NCBI RefSeq assembly: GCF_038024065.1
Contig: NZ_CP150667.1
Span: 3,355,501-3,419,500 of the forward strand
Length of the DNA: 64,000 nucleotides
Source of the DNA: Polaribacter sejongensis
GTDB taxonomy: Bacteria; Bacteroidota; Bacteroidia; Flavobacteriales; Flavobacteriaceae
Direction: 5' to 3'
Part shown: one piece after another, positions 16,327-26,615 of the stretch
Numbering within the stretch: position 1 is the stretch's first letter
Layout: each line of letters opens with the position of its first letter
Position numbers and translations under genes: made by a program
The notes under the pieces: generated by a model
The model's database searches: none
Told to the model about the DNA's origin: nothing
Seen by the model: the letters and a program-made list of their open reading frames with translations, nothing else

Positions 16327-18621
16327 TTAAAATGAATAACCAATTGCAAAGTTAAATACAGGTTCGTCTGCTCTAAAATCCCATCGTTTATCTTCTTCTA
16401 AAGAAGGATCATGAAAAGGAGCAGCCAAATCAAAACGAATTACAAAACCTTGTACATCTATTCGCAAACCAAAACCAGCTCCCATACCTAATTCATTTAT
16501 AAAATTTGACGTAAACTTATCTGTAACATTACCGTCTTCATCATTAAAATCTGAATTAGAAACAGTATTCCAAACATTTCCTGCATCTACAAAAACGGCA
16601 CCTTTAAGAATAGAAACAATTGGAAAACGATATTCTAAATTGGCTTCTAAACGTACGTTACCTGTTTTATCAAAATAAGAACTATCATCGTCTGTATTAT
16701 TTCCGTCATAAGTTCCCGGTCCTAAAGATCTTATGCTAAATGCTCTTACACTATAAGGTCCACCAGAATAATATTGTTTTACAAACGGAATAACCTCAGA
16801 ATTACCATAAGCATAACCATAACCAGCAAATAATCTGGTAGCAATTGTTTGTTCATTCTTGTTACCAAAATTATAATGATACCTAAAATCAACATCCGCT
16901 TTAGCGTATTGTGCATATTCTAAACCTAAAAACTCATTGGCTTCATCTGTTTCTTTATCAAACAAACTAATAGAATTACCTGCAACGTCTAAGGTAGATT
17001 GCAAGTAAAGTTGATGTTTTTTAGTGGAACTCAACATTTCATTATAGGTAAAAGAAAAGGTAAGTCCGCTAATAAATTGCTGATCAAAACTACTTTCTAA
17101 ATAAGAATTGTTGTCTAAAATTTCTTGAAACTCATCTGTAGTATTAGATAAACGTGTATAATTTACAGAAATAGGATTGAACTCATACGTAATATATTTA
17201 TTAGCATTCCATGTATACCCAAAAAGGGCAGTACCCGATAAAAGTGTATACAGTTGACTTCTATTTAAATATGTGGCGCTTAAACTTGTTTTTGTTTTCG
17301 GAATAGAATAATCGAAAAAATCTTTATTGATAGCAAATGGAGAAATAACTCTAGGAAAACTAAGTTCTCCTTTTAAACCTAATTCTAAACTGGTTAAACC
17401 AGAATTATTACTGCTAGATATTTGTGTTTCGTAACCAATATTTGTACTAATACTTAACGTTTCTCCTCCTTTAAATAAATTTCGATTACTATACGTTATT
17501 GCTAATTTTGGACCTGCAAAATTATTAGATTTTGTAACCGCTTGCAATTCTGCACGTATGGCGCGTTTTGTTAAAGGTGATAAAAAAATATTGGCTTCTA
17601 AACTACCAATAGTATCTGTAAGTGCGTCTTTAATTTCTTTATATTGAATGTTTACAAACTTATATGTACCAATTGAAGAAAGTCTTCTAGCAGTGTTTTT
17701 AGACGTTAATGGGTTATAAAAATCATCTTCTTTTAGGGTGATAAAATCGTCTAAATATTTAGGCTCGAAAAACACGGTATCTTGATGATATGTTTTTTCT
17801 TTAAAACGAATATTCTTTACTTCTGTAGAATCATTTAAATTATAATTCGGATAAATATTGATTTTATTAATTTTATATGGAACCGTAGATTTTTTTGGAA
17901 CCTTTGCTTTTAGTTTTAAAAATAAATCGAACTTTTTTGTGTTACGTCTATTTGTATCAGCTTCAAAAAGTAAAAAATCTGAATTAAAATTATAATATCC
18001 TTTTTGCTTTAATTCTGTATCTAATCGTGCTCTTTCTAATTTTAAAATACCCAAATCGAAACGCGTATCTTCTTTAATGATACTTGTTTTAGTTAATTCT
18101 TTTACATCTCTATAAATAGGCGAAACCATACTGTCTATTTTGTAGGTTGCTATTTTATAAGGAGCAGGTATTTTTAAATTATATGTTATAGAAGCTTCTT
18201 TATCTTCTTCTTTAAAGTTAGAACTAACGCTGCTATAGAAAAAACCATAATTTTCCAATTTATTGATTAGGATTTTTTTGTTTTCTAATTCATTTATATC
18301 TGATTGATAAACAGGTTTTTGTCCTATTTTCCTGTACAGCCATTTGTTTAAGAAATTGGTTTTTTCTTGCTGATTTTTATAGTAATAATACAAACCAAGA
18401 TGCATACCAAGAAACTTTGTATTGGGTTGTTTACTCAATACAGAAGACAAATCTGTTTTTAGTTCTGCTACTTTTTCTACAATAGAATCTGCTTCTATTT
18501 CTATGGTAGCACCAGTATACAAACGCTTGTTTTCTGGAATGTGTTTTTTGATACCACAAGCGTACATAAACACGAATAGGACTATTAAAAAAAGGTGTTT
18601 TTTATAGATTTTTTTCAACAT
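16327..18621 (-). CDS. tamL: TamL, outer membrane lipoprotein of the TamA/BamA family
   Basis: A 764-residue protein with a lipoprotein signal (LIVLFVFMYACG), which marks the Bacteroidota TamL variant of TamA. POTRA-like repeats occupy about residues 25-370 (RLYTGATIEIE, KGYYNFNSDFLLFEAD, LTSKNTARRLSSIGTYKFVNIQ). The Omp85 barrel follows, with YYSGGPYSVRAFSIRSLGPG (lid-lock region), GAVFVDAGNVWN, GLRIDVQGFVIRFDLA and a terminal FNFAIGYSF. It works with TamB in moving lipids or proteins to the outer membrane. The tamB gene is directly upstream with a 4-base gap, forming an operon. Confidence 0.9.
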   Translation of the reverse strand: MLKKIYKKHLFLIVLFVFMYACGIKKHIPENKRLYTGATIEIEADSIVEKVAELKTDLSSVLSKQPNTKFLGMHLGLYYYYKNQQEKTNFLNKWLYRKIGQKPVYQSDINELENKKILINKLENYGFFYSSVSSNFKEEDKEASITYNLKIPAPYKIATYKIDSMVSPIYRDVKELTKTSIIKEDTRFDLGILKLERARLDTELKQKGYYNFNSDFLLFEADTNRRNTKKFDLFLKLKAKVPKKSTVPYKINKINIYPNYNLNDSTEVKNIRFKEKTYHQDTVFFEPKYLDDFITLKEDDFYNPLTSKNTARRLSSIGTYKFVNIQYKEIKDALTDTIGSLEANIFLSPLTKRAIRAELQAVTKSNNFAGPKLAITYSNRNLFKGGETLSISTNIGYETQISSSNNSGLTSLELGLKGELSFPRVISPFAINKDFFDYSIPKTKTSLSATYLNRSQLYTLLSGTALFGYTWNANKYITYEFNPISVNYTRLSNTTDEFQEILDNNSYLESSFDQQFISGLTFSFTYNEMLSSTKKHQLYLQSTLDVAGNSISLFDKETDEANEFLGLEYAQYAKADVDFRYHYNFGNKNEQTIATRLFAGYGYAYGNSEVIPFVKQYYSGGPYSVRAFSIRSLGPGTYDGNNTDDDSSYFDKTGNVRLEANLEYRFPIVSILKGAVFVDAGNVWNTVSNSDFNDEDGNVTDKFTSNFINELGMGAGFGLRIDVQGFVIRFDLAAPFHDPSLEEDKRWDFRADEPVFNFAIGYSF

Positions 18622-18625
18622 TTAT

Positions 18626-21600
18626 TTACTTTTTATTATCAGAATTTTCAACTTTATTATCCTCTTTATCCTCTTTATCCTCTTTATCCTCTTTATCCTC
18701 TTTATCCTCTTTATTGTCTTTGGTTTTTACGTTTTTATTGTCTTTTTTAGAACGTAAAATAGAATCCCAAAGTTGCTGAAATTCATTAAATTCTTTAGTG
18801 AAAATTAATGCAATTCCGCTAACAATAGTTTGTCCGTCAATTACATTTTCAAATTCATTTTTTCTAAAACCTTTTAAACTATATCTACCGTCTTCTGTAA
18901 TTCTATATTCTAAACTTACGTTACCAATTAAAGGAGATTCTTCACCTGTTTGGCTACTTCCTTGTATGTCTACTTCGCTACCAACTCTTACGGTTAAACG
19001 ATCGTTAAATAACTTTTTCTGTGCAGCAATATCTAATTGAGTTCTATCGGTTGGTGTATCGCCTTGGTAATCTGTAAAACTGTTTAAACCAAAATCTAAT
19101 TGAATACCAGAGTTTCCTAAAAGTTTATCAGAAAAAGAATTTAATTGCCCAGAAACGGCATCATTTAAATTGTTTTTTGCAATAGAAGCAAAACCACCAG
19201 AACTTCCGTCGCTGCCAGAATCTGGATAAAACCTACTTAAAACTAATAAAGAAAAAACTTGTTTATTTAATTGCTCTTCTTGTTGATTAATCTGTTGCAC
19301 ACGATCGTAAACCTGACCGCTAATAGCTCCTTGGTGATCTTCTGGCATGTCTAAATTAAAAGATATTTTTGGTTGTAACAATTCGCCAGCAATATTTAAA
19401 TACACATTAAAAGGCAGTACTTGTTTGTATTTGTTTTGTACAGATGAATCTTCGCCAGAAATTTGAGATGCCATTAAATCTGAAGCAGATGTTTTTAAAG
19501 TATACATTGTTTGTATGTCTAACTTTGCATCAAGAGGATCTCCTGCCCAAGAAATACGACTACCAGGAACCAAAACAAATTTTCTATCTACAACATTGTA
19601 TAAATTTAGTTCATATTGTCCCTTAGAAACTTCAAAAGCACCAGTTAAAGATAAATCTCCATTTGGGTTCATTAGCAATATGAAATCTCCATCACCAGAA
19701 ACATTAAAATTATCACCAGTTTCTTCATCAATAATAACGGTTACTGCAGCTTGTTTATCAATTTTTAAAAGTGCCTTTACATCAAAACCTGTAATTGTTG
19801 CAGTTTCTTCTTCTTGTTGCGTTAAAATAGCGTCTGGGTTTTCTCTATTTACAAAAGAAACAATACCATCTCTTTCTTCTATATTTGTGTAACTAGCAGG
19901 TAAAACGTAGGTAATATCTGTGTCTGAACCTACTACTAATTTAGTGTCTAATTTAGGAATTTGTAAGTCTCCAGTTAGTTTTGCATCTGCATTAAAAGAA
20001 ACTTTTCCGTAAAGAGTTTCGTTGTCTCTTCTTGTAGCATTTAGCACGCTAAAATTCTTTGCTTTAATATCTAAATTAAATGTAGGGTTTATAAAGCTTT
20101 TGGTTTTTATAGCACCAGAAAATACTAGCGAATTGTTTTGTGCATCTAAAATGGTAAAGTTAGACATGCTTAAACCGCTGTTATCAATATTTAAAGTTTC
20201 GTCTTGTAACTTAAATTTAGCGTTTAGCTTGGCAACATTAAAAGCTGCATTTGTAAAATGTAAATTTCCTTTATAAACAGGTTCAGAAGTTTGACCTGTT
20301 ATTTTAAATTCTCCAGAAAAACTACCCGAAGTTTCTTTAATTTCTCCTAAAGAAAGTGTATTTAAGGTTTTCATTTTAAAAGAATTAATTAGCAAATCTA
20401 AATTTAGATTGGCATCATTATTTTCTGCTAAATAATCTCCTTTAATGTCTAAATCTACATCGCCTTCTTTTAAAGATGCATTAAAATCATATTTTCCGTT
20501 TTCTAAAGATTTTGCATCAATACTTAATTTACCAAAGTTTGTTTTTAATACTTGTAATTGACTAATGCTTAAATCGGCAATAATACCAGTGTTTCCAAAA
20601 GGTTGTTCTAGAATAAATTTTCCATTTAAAACTCCTGTTGTAATCTCCTTTTCTGGACTTAAATAATTAAAAATTTCATCAATTTTAAAATTCTCATAAT
20701 TTAGAGCAATATGATCTTTAGAAATATTAGAAACTTTATCTGTAATTTCTATAAATTGATTTTCAAAACTGATTTTAAAATCGGAAAATGATAATTTATC
20801 ATTCTCAAAAAGAATAGCATTGGTTTTAGGTATTTTCCAATTATTACTATTTAATAATAAGCTATCATTTTTTATTGTAAATTTTAATTGATTGTTCTCT
20901 TTTGTAATAAGAGAGTTTATATTCATTAATTTTTCTCCTTCGTAAAAACTTAAAAAATTAAGCGATAATTCTTTGTCTTTCTGGTTTCCTTTGATAATGG
21001 TTTTTGGCACATTTAAAGGACCTGCTGTTATGTTTTTAAAACCTAAATTAAAATTGAAATCTTCTTTGTTTGTATTCATAGAAAAAGACAAACTGTCTAA
21101 TTCATTATTACTAAAGTTAATGTGTGGTGCTGTAATATTAGCTGTTAAGAGTTGTTTTTTCTCTTTAAAATCTACATCAATATTTACGGTGTCTAAATCT
21201 TTTAAATTGACTAGAAAAACCTCGTTTAAAAGTGGTGTTTGAGAAATTTTACCTTTTAAAATTAAATTTACAGGGTTTGTGATGGTGTCTAAAACAATAC
21301 TATCCTTATAAAAATAACTAGAAACATGACGTTGCAATGCTGTGCTAAATGTTTGCGGATCTGTGTTTGATTCTAAGTTTAAATCTATCATTTTATTGTT
21401 GATAGAAACAGCTGTGGTGTCTTTGTCTACAAACGCGTTAGCGGATAAAGAACCTAATAAATAAGTTTGATTATTATATACAACAACTCCGTTTTTTATA
21501 TTACTTTTTACGGCGTATTTTTCTAAATTCCCTGTAAAATCTAAAGAAAGTTCCATAGCAGATTTTACATTACGTTCCATTAAACCAAGCGCTTGTAAGT

Positions 21601-23707
21601 CTACGCCAATTAGGTTTAGATTTAAAGTTGCTTTTGTATTTATAGAATCTAAATCTACAATTCCGTTTAAGTCTACATTTAGATTTTTGTCTTTATAAGT
21701 TGATGTAATTTTACCTTTGCTATTTTTTAAAATTCCATTGATATTTAAATCTGTAATAGTGTAATTTTCTAATTGAAATTTAGAAATATTTGTTGATAAT
21801 TTGGCGTCTAAATCTTCAAGATTTTTACCATTCCCAGAAGAGTTTAAGGTAACACTTAATTGACCAAAATTAGGGTTTATTAAAAGTGAACCAATATTAT
21901 ATTTATCAATATTTAGATCTATATCATAACTAATTTTTGCTTCGTTTTTAAAGCTTCCTTTAATAGTTGCAAGACCTTGTGTTGTGTTTATTTTTGTAGT
22001 TGTTGATATGTTATTTAAAGTACCATCTACGTTACTTGTAATCAAAATATCTTCGGGTAAATGAATGCCAAATTCTTTTTCGTCTACAATTTGTAAAAGA
22101 TCATTTCGTTTTGTCTTTGCTTTAAAGTTAGAAATGTTCAGTTGTAATTTATCTGTATCAGTAACATTTTTAAAGTTTCCGTCTAAAGATATTTTTGTAG
22201 AGTTTCCCCAATTAACATTCGTGTTATTAATATTTACATCAGCCAAAGTACCATTAAGATTCAATGTTCCGGTAAGGCTTTTTTTACTTAATTTATTAAC
22301 GTATTCATTTTCTTTTAATGTTGGTTGAAACTTAAAAAGGGTTTCTAACCAAAGACTAAACGAAGGTATTTTTAATTGAATGTTAGTTTTTTCTGGTGAT
22401 GAAATTAGTTGAGAAATTGAATTATAATTTGCTTTTGCAAAACCAGAGATTCTGTTTTTATCAACCTGAATATTTATATCTGAAACTTCAAATTCTTTAT
22501 CACTAAGTTTTGTATTTAATGCAAACTCGGTTAAGTTGAATCCAGATTTTTCTTTAAAATTAAAAGTCTGTAATTGTAAACCTGCTTTTTTGTCTTTCAA
22601 GAAAATATCAGAAACCTTTAGTGTCAAATTTTCTACAACAATCGCATTCGGATTAAAAGTGTTTTTAACAATTTTTTCATCATTTACAAAATACTGAATC
22701 TTGTTGTTTTCTAGATTAATATCATCTATCTGCACATCAAAATCTGGCCAAACAAAAGCGGTATTACTATTTGTAGTTGTTTCTGTAACAGTTGAATTCG
22801 TTGAAGCTGTTTTTAAAAGAATATCAGCGTTTTTAAGCTGTAAAGTGGTAAGATTAATTTTGTTTTTTGATAAATCAATTTCAGGAATTTCTGTATAAAA
22901 TTCATCAATATTTATGTTAGAAATTAATTGGCCACCAGGGTTTTTATAATACGCTTTTACATTTTTTAAGGCTATTTTATTTGCAGATAAAAAGGGTAAA
23001 ATACTTTCTGTAGTTGAGGTGTCTGGTGCTACAGTTTTTTGAATCAGTTTAATATTAGTATCAGAAAGTGAAATTTCATCAGCATTAAAAATCATTTTTT
23101 GCAAATCAATTTTATCCATATTGGCAGTTAGATTTCCAATTTTAAAATGACTGTCAATTCCTATTACATCATCTTTAAAAACAACATTAATACTTGATAA
23201 ATCAATATTTCCAAGAACAATATCTACAGGCTCCGAAGTTGTTTCTTCAACAACAGGAGTTGGTTCTTCTGATGCAAATGCATCTATTAAAAACTGAAAG
23301 TTATACCCAGAAAGACTGTCTTTTCTTATAATATTGGCACGTAAACCATTCCATTCTAAATTGTCTACACCAACGGTACCTCCTTTAATCATTCCCCAAA
23401 GAGGTAGGTTTGCTTCTAAAGATTTAGAATATACCAATGTGTCTCCTTTGGTGTCTTCTACATACAAACCTTCTAATTGCAAACCACCTTTAAAAGTTAA
23501 AAATAGCTTGTCTACAGTAATTTTAGTATTTGTTTTATCGGTAACATAGTTTACTGCCTTATCAACAATAACACTTTGTCCCCAAGGGCTTCTAATAAAA
23601 AGTATTAAAAAACCAACAAGAATGATTAGTCCTAAAAAAACTCGTAAGAATCTTCTTAAAAAGCGATATTTTTTATTCTTTATTTTTTTAGACACTATAA
23701 CGGACAA
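18626..23707 (-). CDS. tamB: TamB, translocation and assembly module protein
   Basis: A 1693-residue AsmA/TamB-like protein. It has a basic N-terminus and one membrane helix (VFLGLIILVGFLILFI), then SPWGQSVIVDKAVNYVTDKTNTKI, typical for TamB. A very long series of beta-rich repeats follows. The conserved C-terminal DUF490/TamB domain is recognisable (GQYELNLYNVVDRKFVLVPG, ISWAGDPLDAKLDI, DRLTVRVGSEVDIQG, GRYSLKGFRKN). TamB proteins form a hydrophobic groove bridging the two membranes, probably for phospholipid transport. The start is a TTG: an in-frame stop lies a few codons upstream and no ATG is available before the membrane helix; a GTG four codons later is the alternative. The extreme C-terminus is a KED repeat encoded by a 9-bp tandem repeat. 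Confidence 0.9.
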   Translation of the reverse strand: MSVIVSKKIKNKKYRFLRRFLRVFLGLIILVGFLILFIRSPWGQSVIVDKAVNYVTDKTNTKITVDKLFLTFKGGLQLEGLYVEDTKGDTLVYSKSLEANLPLWGMIKGGTVGVDNLEWNGLRANIIRKDSLSGYNFQFLIDAFASEEPTPVVEETTSEPVDIVLGNIDLSSINVVFKDDVIGIDSHFKIGNLTANMDKIDLQKMIFNADEISLSDTNIKLIQKTVAPDTSTTESILPFLSANKIALKNVKAYYKNPGGQLISNINIDEFYTEIPEIDLSKNKINLTTLQLKNADILLKTASTNSTVTETTTNSNTAFVWPDFDVQIDDINLENNKIQYFVNDEKIVKNTFNPNAIVVENLTLKVSDIFLKDKKAGLQLQTFNFKEKSGFNLTEFALNTKLSDKEFEVSDINIQVDKNRISGFAKANYNSISQLISSPEKTNIQLKIPSFSLWLETLFKFQPTLKENEYVNKLSKKSLTGTLNLNGTLADVNINNTNVNWGNSTKISLDGNFKNVTDTDKLQLNISNFKAKTKRNDLLQIVDEKEFGIHLPEDILITSNVDGTLNNISTTTKINTTQGLATIKGSFKNEAKISYDIDLNIDKYNIGSLLINPNFGQLSVTLNSSGNGKNLEDLDAKLSTNISKFQLENYTITDLNINGILKNSKGKITSTYKDKNLNVDLNGIVDLDSINTKATLNLNLIGVDLQALGLMERNVKSAMELSLDFTGNLEKYAVKSNIKNGVVVYNNQTYLLGSLSANAFVDKDTTAVSINNKMIDLNLESNTDPQTFSTALQRHVSSYFYKDSIVLDTITNPVNLILKGKISQTPLLNEVFLVNLKDLDTVNIDVDFKEKKQLLTANITAPHINFSNNELDSLSFSMNTNKEDFNFNLGFKNITAGPLNVPKTIIKGNQKDKELSLNFLSFYEGEKLMNINSLITKENNQLKFTIKNDSLLLNSNNWKIPKTNAILFENDKLSFSDFKISFENQFIEITDKVSNISKDHIALNYENFKIDEIFNYLSPEKEITTGVLNGKFILEQPFGNTGIIADLSISQLQVLKTNFGKLSIDAKSLENGKYDFNASLKEGDVDLDIKGDYLAENNDANLNLDLLINSFKMKTLNTLSLGEIKETSGSFSGEFKITGQTSEPVYKGNLHFTNAAFNVAKLNAKFKLQDETLNIDNSGLSMSNFTILDAQNNSLVFSGAIKTKSFINPTFNLDIKAKNFSVLNATRRDNETLYGKVSFNADAKLTGDLQIPKLDTKLVVGSDTDITYVLPASYTNIEERDGIVSFVNRENPDAILTQQEEETATITGFDVKALLKIDKQAAVTVIIDEETGDNFNVSGDGDFILLMNPNGDLSLTGAFEVSKGQYELNLYNVVDRKFVLVPGSRISWAGDPLDAKLDIQTMYTLKTSASDLMASQISGEDSSVQNKYKQVLPFNVYLNIAGELLQPKISFNLDMPEDHQGAISGQVYDRVQQINQQEEQLNKQVFSLLVLSRFYPDSGSDGSSGGFASIAKNNLNDAVSGQLNSFSDKLLGNSGIQLDFGLNSFTDYQGDTPTDRTQLDIAAQKKLFNDRLTVRVGSEVDIQGSSQTGEESPLIGNVSLEYRITEDGRYSLKGFRKNEFENVIDGQTIVSGIALIFTKEFNEFQQLWDSILRSKKDNKNVKTKDNKEDKEDKEDKEDKEDKEDNKVENSDNKK
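18661..18714. repeat. 9-bp tandem repeat in the 3' end of tamB
   Basis: Six perfect, in-frame copies of CCTCTTTAT (plus strand) encode Lys-Glu-Asp repeats on the minus strand. Slippage would change the tail by whole KED units without a frameshift. Confidence 0.95.
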
Positions 23708-23718
23708 TTTTAGTTATG

Positions 23719-23726
23719 CAAATGTA
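23719..23726 (-). promoter_or_regulatory. Probable -7 box of tamB
   Basis: On the minus strand this reads TACATTTG, a match to TAnnTTTG. It ends 12 bases before the TTG start codon, so the transcript would have a leader of only a few bases. No well-placed -33 TTTG is visible. Confidence 0.45.
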
Positions 23727-23867
23727 ACTTGCTAAGTTTATTCAAATTGTCCTAATATCATAAATTTTTGACTCTTTTGCTAAAACTTAACGATTTCATG
23801 TTTTAATAAACCAAATTGAAAAAAGTTTTTTATGTTTTAAGTAAGATTGATGTTCTAAGCATTAAAA

Positions 23868-25085
23868 TTAAACGATTTCTGTTTCAATAATAACTTCGCT
23901 TTGTAATGTTTTGTGAACAGGGCATTTAGCTGCAATTTCTTTTAGACGTAGTATTTGTTTTTCATCTAGATTCCCAACAAACTTTAATTTTTTATTTAAA
24001 TGATCAAATCTGGTTGGTTTATCTACAGCAATACCTAAATCGTCGCTATGTTTTTTAGAATAGGTAATATATACAAAGACTTCTTGTAAATCCCATTTTT
24101 TACGTTCTGCATACATTTTTAAAGTCATTACTGTACAAGCAGCTAAACCTGCACTTAAAAAATCATACGGAGAAGGACCAAAATCATCACCACCAATATT
24201 TGCAGGTTCATCAGCAATAAAAGCATGTTTTTTAGTCTGAATAGAAGTTGTAAAATTGTCTTCTAATAAGTTTAGATGTCCTACCAATTGTTCACCTTCG
24301 GTAGAAATCATATTGTTCTCTTCAGACTCAAAATAACGTTCTACCCAAGTACCAATCATATTACCAACATAAATACTATCTTTTGATTTTGATAATAAAT
24401 GATCTGCACCATCTAAACTAACAAAACTCTTTGGATGCATGGCATTGTGATAAATTTTTTCTGCATTTTCTATACCAACGACGGTATCAAAAGGAGCGTG
24501 CATTACCAAGATTGGTTTGCGTAAATTTTTAATGATTTTAGGTAAATCTGTTTTGCTGAAATCGTTTACAAAATCTTGATTTATTTTAAAAGGACGACCT
24601 CCAATTTTTACTTCGATATCTCCTTTTTCTGGAATTTCTGCTGTTCCATGAGAAAATAAGTGAGTTACATGCCCAACAGTTGCAGGAGCGCCAACAGTGG
24701 CAACCGCTTTTATGTTTTCTAATTTTGAAGCCGCTACAATAACTGCCGCTCCACCCAAAGAATGACCAACTAATAATGATGGTGCTTTGTAGTTTTTTTC
24801 TAAAAAAGCATTTACCGCTAACAAATCTTCTACGTTGGCAGAAAAGTGACTTTCAGCAAATTCGCCTTCACTTCTTCCTAGTCCTGTAAAATCGAAACGT
24901 AAAACGCCAAAACCATGATTAGACAAAGAACGACTGATATTTTTTACGGCATTAAAATTACTGTTGCAAGAAAAACAATGTGCAAAAATGGCAAATTGAT
25001 TCGGTTTTTCATTTGCAGGTAATTCTAAATATGCTTGTAATTTTAAGCCTTTTTTATTTTCAATTTCTAATCTAATAGTGTTCAT
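23868..25085 (-). CDS. Alpha/beta hydrolase fused to OsmC-like domain
   Basis: A 405-residue two-domain protein. Residues 1-260 form an alpha/beta hydrolase with AIFAHCFSC, the nucleophile elbow [10 protein letters not shown], and LDGADHLLS carrying the Asp and His of the triad. Residues about 270-405 form an OsmC/Ohr-like domain with [29 protein letters not shown] and [10 protein letters not shown], holding the two conserved Cys used for peroxide reduction. This fusion is known in many bacteria, but its substrate is not. It is the last gene of a minus-strand redox-repair block, 11 bases downstream of a MsrA-like gene, which fits a peroxide or acyl-thiol detoxifying role. Confidence 0.88.
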   Translation of the reverse strand: MNTIRLEIENKKGLKLQAYLELPANEKPNQFAIFAHCFSCNSNFNAVKNISRSLSNHGFGVLRFDFTGLGRSEGEFAESHFSANVEDLLAVNAFLEKNYKAPSLLVGHSLGGAAVIVAASKLENIKAVATVGAPATVGHVTHLFSHGTAEIPEKGDIEVKIGGRPFKINQDFVNDFSKTDLPKIIKNLRKPILVMHAPFDTVVGIENAEKIYHNAMHPKSFVSLDGADHLLSKSKDSIYVGNMIGTWVERYFESEENNMISTEGEQLVGHLNLLEDNFTTSIQTKKHAFIADEPANIGGDDFGPSPYDFLSAGLAACTVMTLKMYAERKKWDLQEVFVYITYSKKHSDDLGIAVDKPTRFDHLNKKLKFVGNLDEKQILRLKEIAAKCPVHKTLQSEVIIETEIV

Positions 25086-25096
25086 GCTTCTGTTTT

Positions 25097-25615
25097 TTAG
25101 GTAGTCGAAATAAGATGAGCAACTTTACGTTTGTCTATCTTTTCCGAGAATTGCTGTAATAAAAATGTCAACTTAGGGTTGATGTAATTCTGACAAAAAG
25201 GTTTATCAGGATTTGATTGGTAATAATTTTGAAATTCAGCAGTATTCGGTTTAAACTCTTTAAACGTTAATACTTTTGTAATAATTTTATCTTTAAAACT
25301 GATTTGTAATTCTTCAATTATTTTTAAGCTATCTTCTTTTTGTTGATTGGAAAAATAATAAACCGCAGAACGGTATTTTGTTCTCATGGAATGATCACTC
25401 GTACTTTTATGCGTTAATAAATGAATTTCAATCAATGTTTTTAAATTGATTTTATCAGTATTAAAATACACAATAACTGCTTCAGAAAATGTATTATTAT
25501 TTTCAGTCGATGCAACCCAACCTTGTTCCACTTTTTCTACACCAATTAAGGTTTGAAAAACAGCTTCTGTACACCAATGACAACCACCACCAAAAGCAAC
25601 TTTGGTTAATTCCAT
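25097..25615 (-). CDS. MsrA-like methionine sulfoxide reductase with HWC active site
   Basis: A 172-residue MsrA-family protein starting [21 protein letters not shown]. The catalytic Cys is present, but the almost invariant Phe of GCFWC is replaced by His. The Phe and Trp of this motif line the methyl pocket of MsrA, so substrate preference may differ. Other family motifs remain: HDxxT-like positions ([20 protein letters not shown]) and [12 protein letters not shown] near the C-terminus. The [13 protein letters not shown] stretch also departs from the usual GNDxGxQYRS. The ATG at 25615 was chosen; an upstream ATG at 25639 would extend it by 8 residues. Either way it overlaps the aldo/keto reductase gene. 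A canonical MsrA is encoded at 29872. Confidence 0.8.
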   Translation of the reverse strand: MELTKVAFGGGCHWCTEAVFQTLIGVEKVEQGWVASTENNNTFSEAVIVYFNTDKINLKTLIEIHLLTHKSTSDHSMRTKYRSAVYYFSNQQKEDSLKIIEELQISFKDKIITKVLTFKEFKPNTAEFQNYYQSNPDKPFCQNYINPKLTFLLQQFSEKIDKRKVAHLISTT

Positions 25616-26550
25616 GCCAATTGCTTGCGTTCTGTCCAATATGGTTCAGGAGCAACTTTTAAAGCGTCTAGTGTTTCAATTTCATCAGCAGACAAGGTAA
25701 AAGAATTCAGTTTTAGATTTTCTTTTAGTTGTTCTGTTGAACTTGCTCCGCTTAAAACAATACTTTCCGGAATTGTTTGCTCGCAATATTTTAGAGAAAT
25801 AGCATCAACACCAACTTGGTGTTTTTTAGCTAAGTTTTCTAAAGTTGCATACATTTTAGCGTAATGAGGATAGCTTTCATTCTTAAAAACTCTTCCATTT
25901 GCCAAAGCCTCTTTAATGACAATCGATTTATTTTGATGAACTAATTCTTCTAAAACTTCTTGTAAACTTTGGTCTAAAAAATTATAAGTCACCTGAAATA
26001 AATCAAATACTTGTTTTCCATCAACCAAAACATTCAGTGCTTTTTTAATTACTTCAACCTGGTTGGTTCCTGTGGTGGTCAATCCTATTTTTAGATTGTG
26101 TTCTTTTTTTAAGAAAGCCAATCGCTCTAAAACGTCCTTGTTTTCTAAAACCCCAGTTTCTAAAGTTGCAGAATGAATTTGATACACTTTCAAATAGGGC
26201 AGGAGTTGTTTAGAAAAAATCCATTGCTCATTTAATTTAGACAAACTATGTTCCTTTACTTCATGAACCGTTGCGTTCGCGTCAAAATTGGCGGTATAGG
26301 TATAACCCCATTTTGTGGCGATTTCAATAGTGTTGTCGTTTTTCGTTTGCACCCATTCTAAGACTAATTCTTCTGCCAAACCATAACCAGGAGCAGTATC
26401 AAAATAACGAATTCCTAAATTATACGCTTCTTCTAAAACTGCAAAACTTTGTTTTCTAAAGGCTGCTAAGTTGGAGTTGTCACAATTTTCTGTACGAACA
26501 TTAATGTATTGTGGTCTTCCTAAAGCGGCGGTTCCTAATCCTAATTTCAT
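25606..26550 (-). CDS. Aldo/keto reductase
   Basis: A 314-residue aldo/keto reductase, an NAD(P)H-dependent (beta/alpha)8 enzyme of the cytoplasm. Supporting motifs are LGLGTAALG at the N-terminus, GIRYFDTAPGYGLAEELV with catalytic Asp and Tyr, EIATKWGY with catalytic Lys, YQIHSA with catalytic His, and the cofactor-end motif IVLSGASSTEQLKENL. It resembles the L-fucose dehydrogenase or D-threo-aldose dehydrogenase type, but the substrate is uncertain. It overlaps the downstream MsrA-like gene and is separated from the upstream selO by a perfect palindrome. Confidence 0.88.
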   Translation of the reverse strand: MKLGLGTAALGRPQYINVRTENCDNSNLAAFRKQSFAVLEEAYNLGIRYFDTAPGYGLAEELVLEWVQTKNDNTIEIATKWGYTYTANFDANATVHEVKEHSLSKLNEQWIFSKQLLPYLKVYQIHSATLETGVLENKDVLERLAFLKKEHNLKIGLTTTGTNQVEVIKKALNVLVDGKQVFDLFQVTYNFLDQSLQEVLEELVHQNKSIVIKEALANGRVFKNESYPHYAKMYATLENLAKKHQVGVDAISLKYCEQTIPESIVLSGASSTEQLKENLKLNSFTLSADEIETLDALKVAPEPYWTERKQLAWN

Positions 26551-26568
26551 ATTTGTATTATTTTAAGA

Positions 26569-26599
26569 GACCTCACAGGTTTTTAAAACCTGTGAGGTC
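26569..26599. repeat. 31-base perfect palindromic intergenic repeat
   Basis: GACCTCACAGGTTTT (26569-26583), one central T, then AAAACCTGTGAGGTC (26585-26599). It sits in the 65-base gap between selO and the aldo/keto reductase gene. A decayed relative is at 42111-42143. Such palindromes recur in flavobacterial genomes and may act as terminators or as mobile palindromic repeats. Confidence 0.85.
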
Positions 26600-26615
26600 T
26601 TAATTGTATATAGTT

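Noticed and set aside
18661..18714. Tandem repeats as a possible CRISPR array
   Set aside because: The unit is 9 bp, contiguous without spacers, and in frame within tamB.
22065..22328. Open frames antisense to tamB
   Set aside because: They overlap a clear long gene, have no family motifs and follow from its codon bias. Similar antisense frames elsewhere were dropped for the same reason.
23764..23780. TTTTTGACTCTTTTG as another regulatory repeat of the AraC-type regulator
   Set aside because: It lacks the AAATAG part and 20-bp partners.
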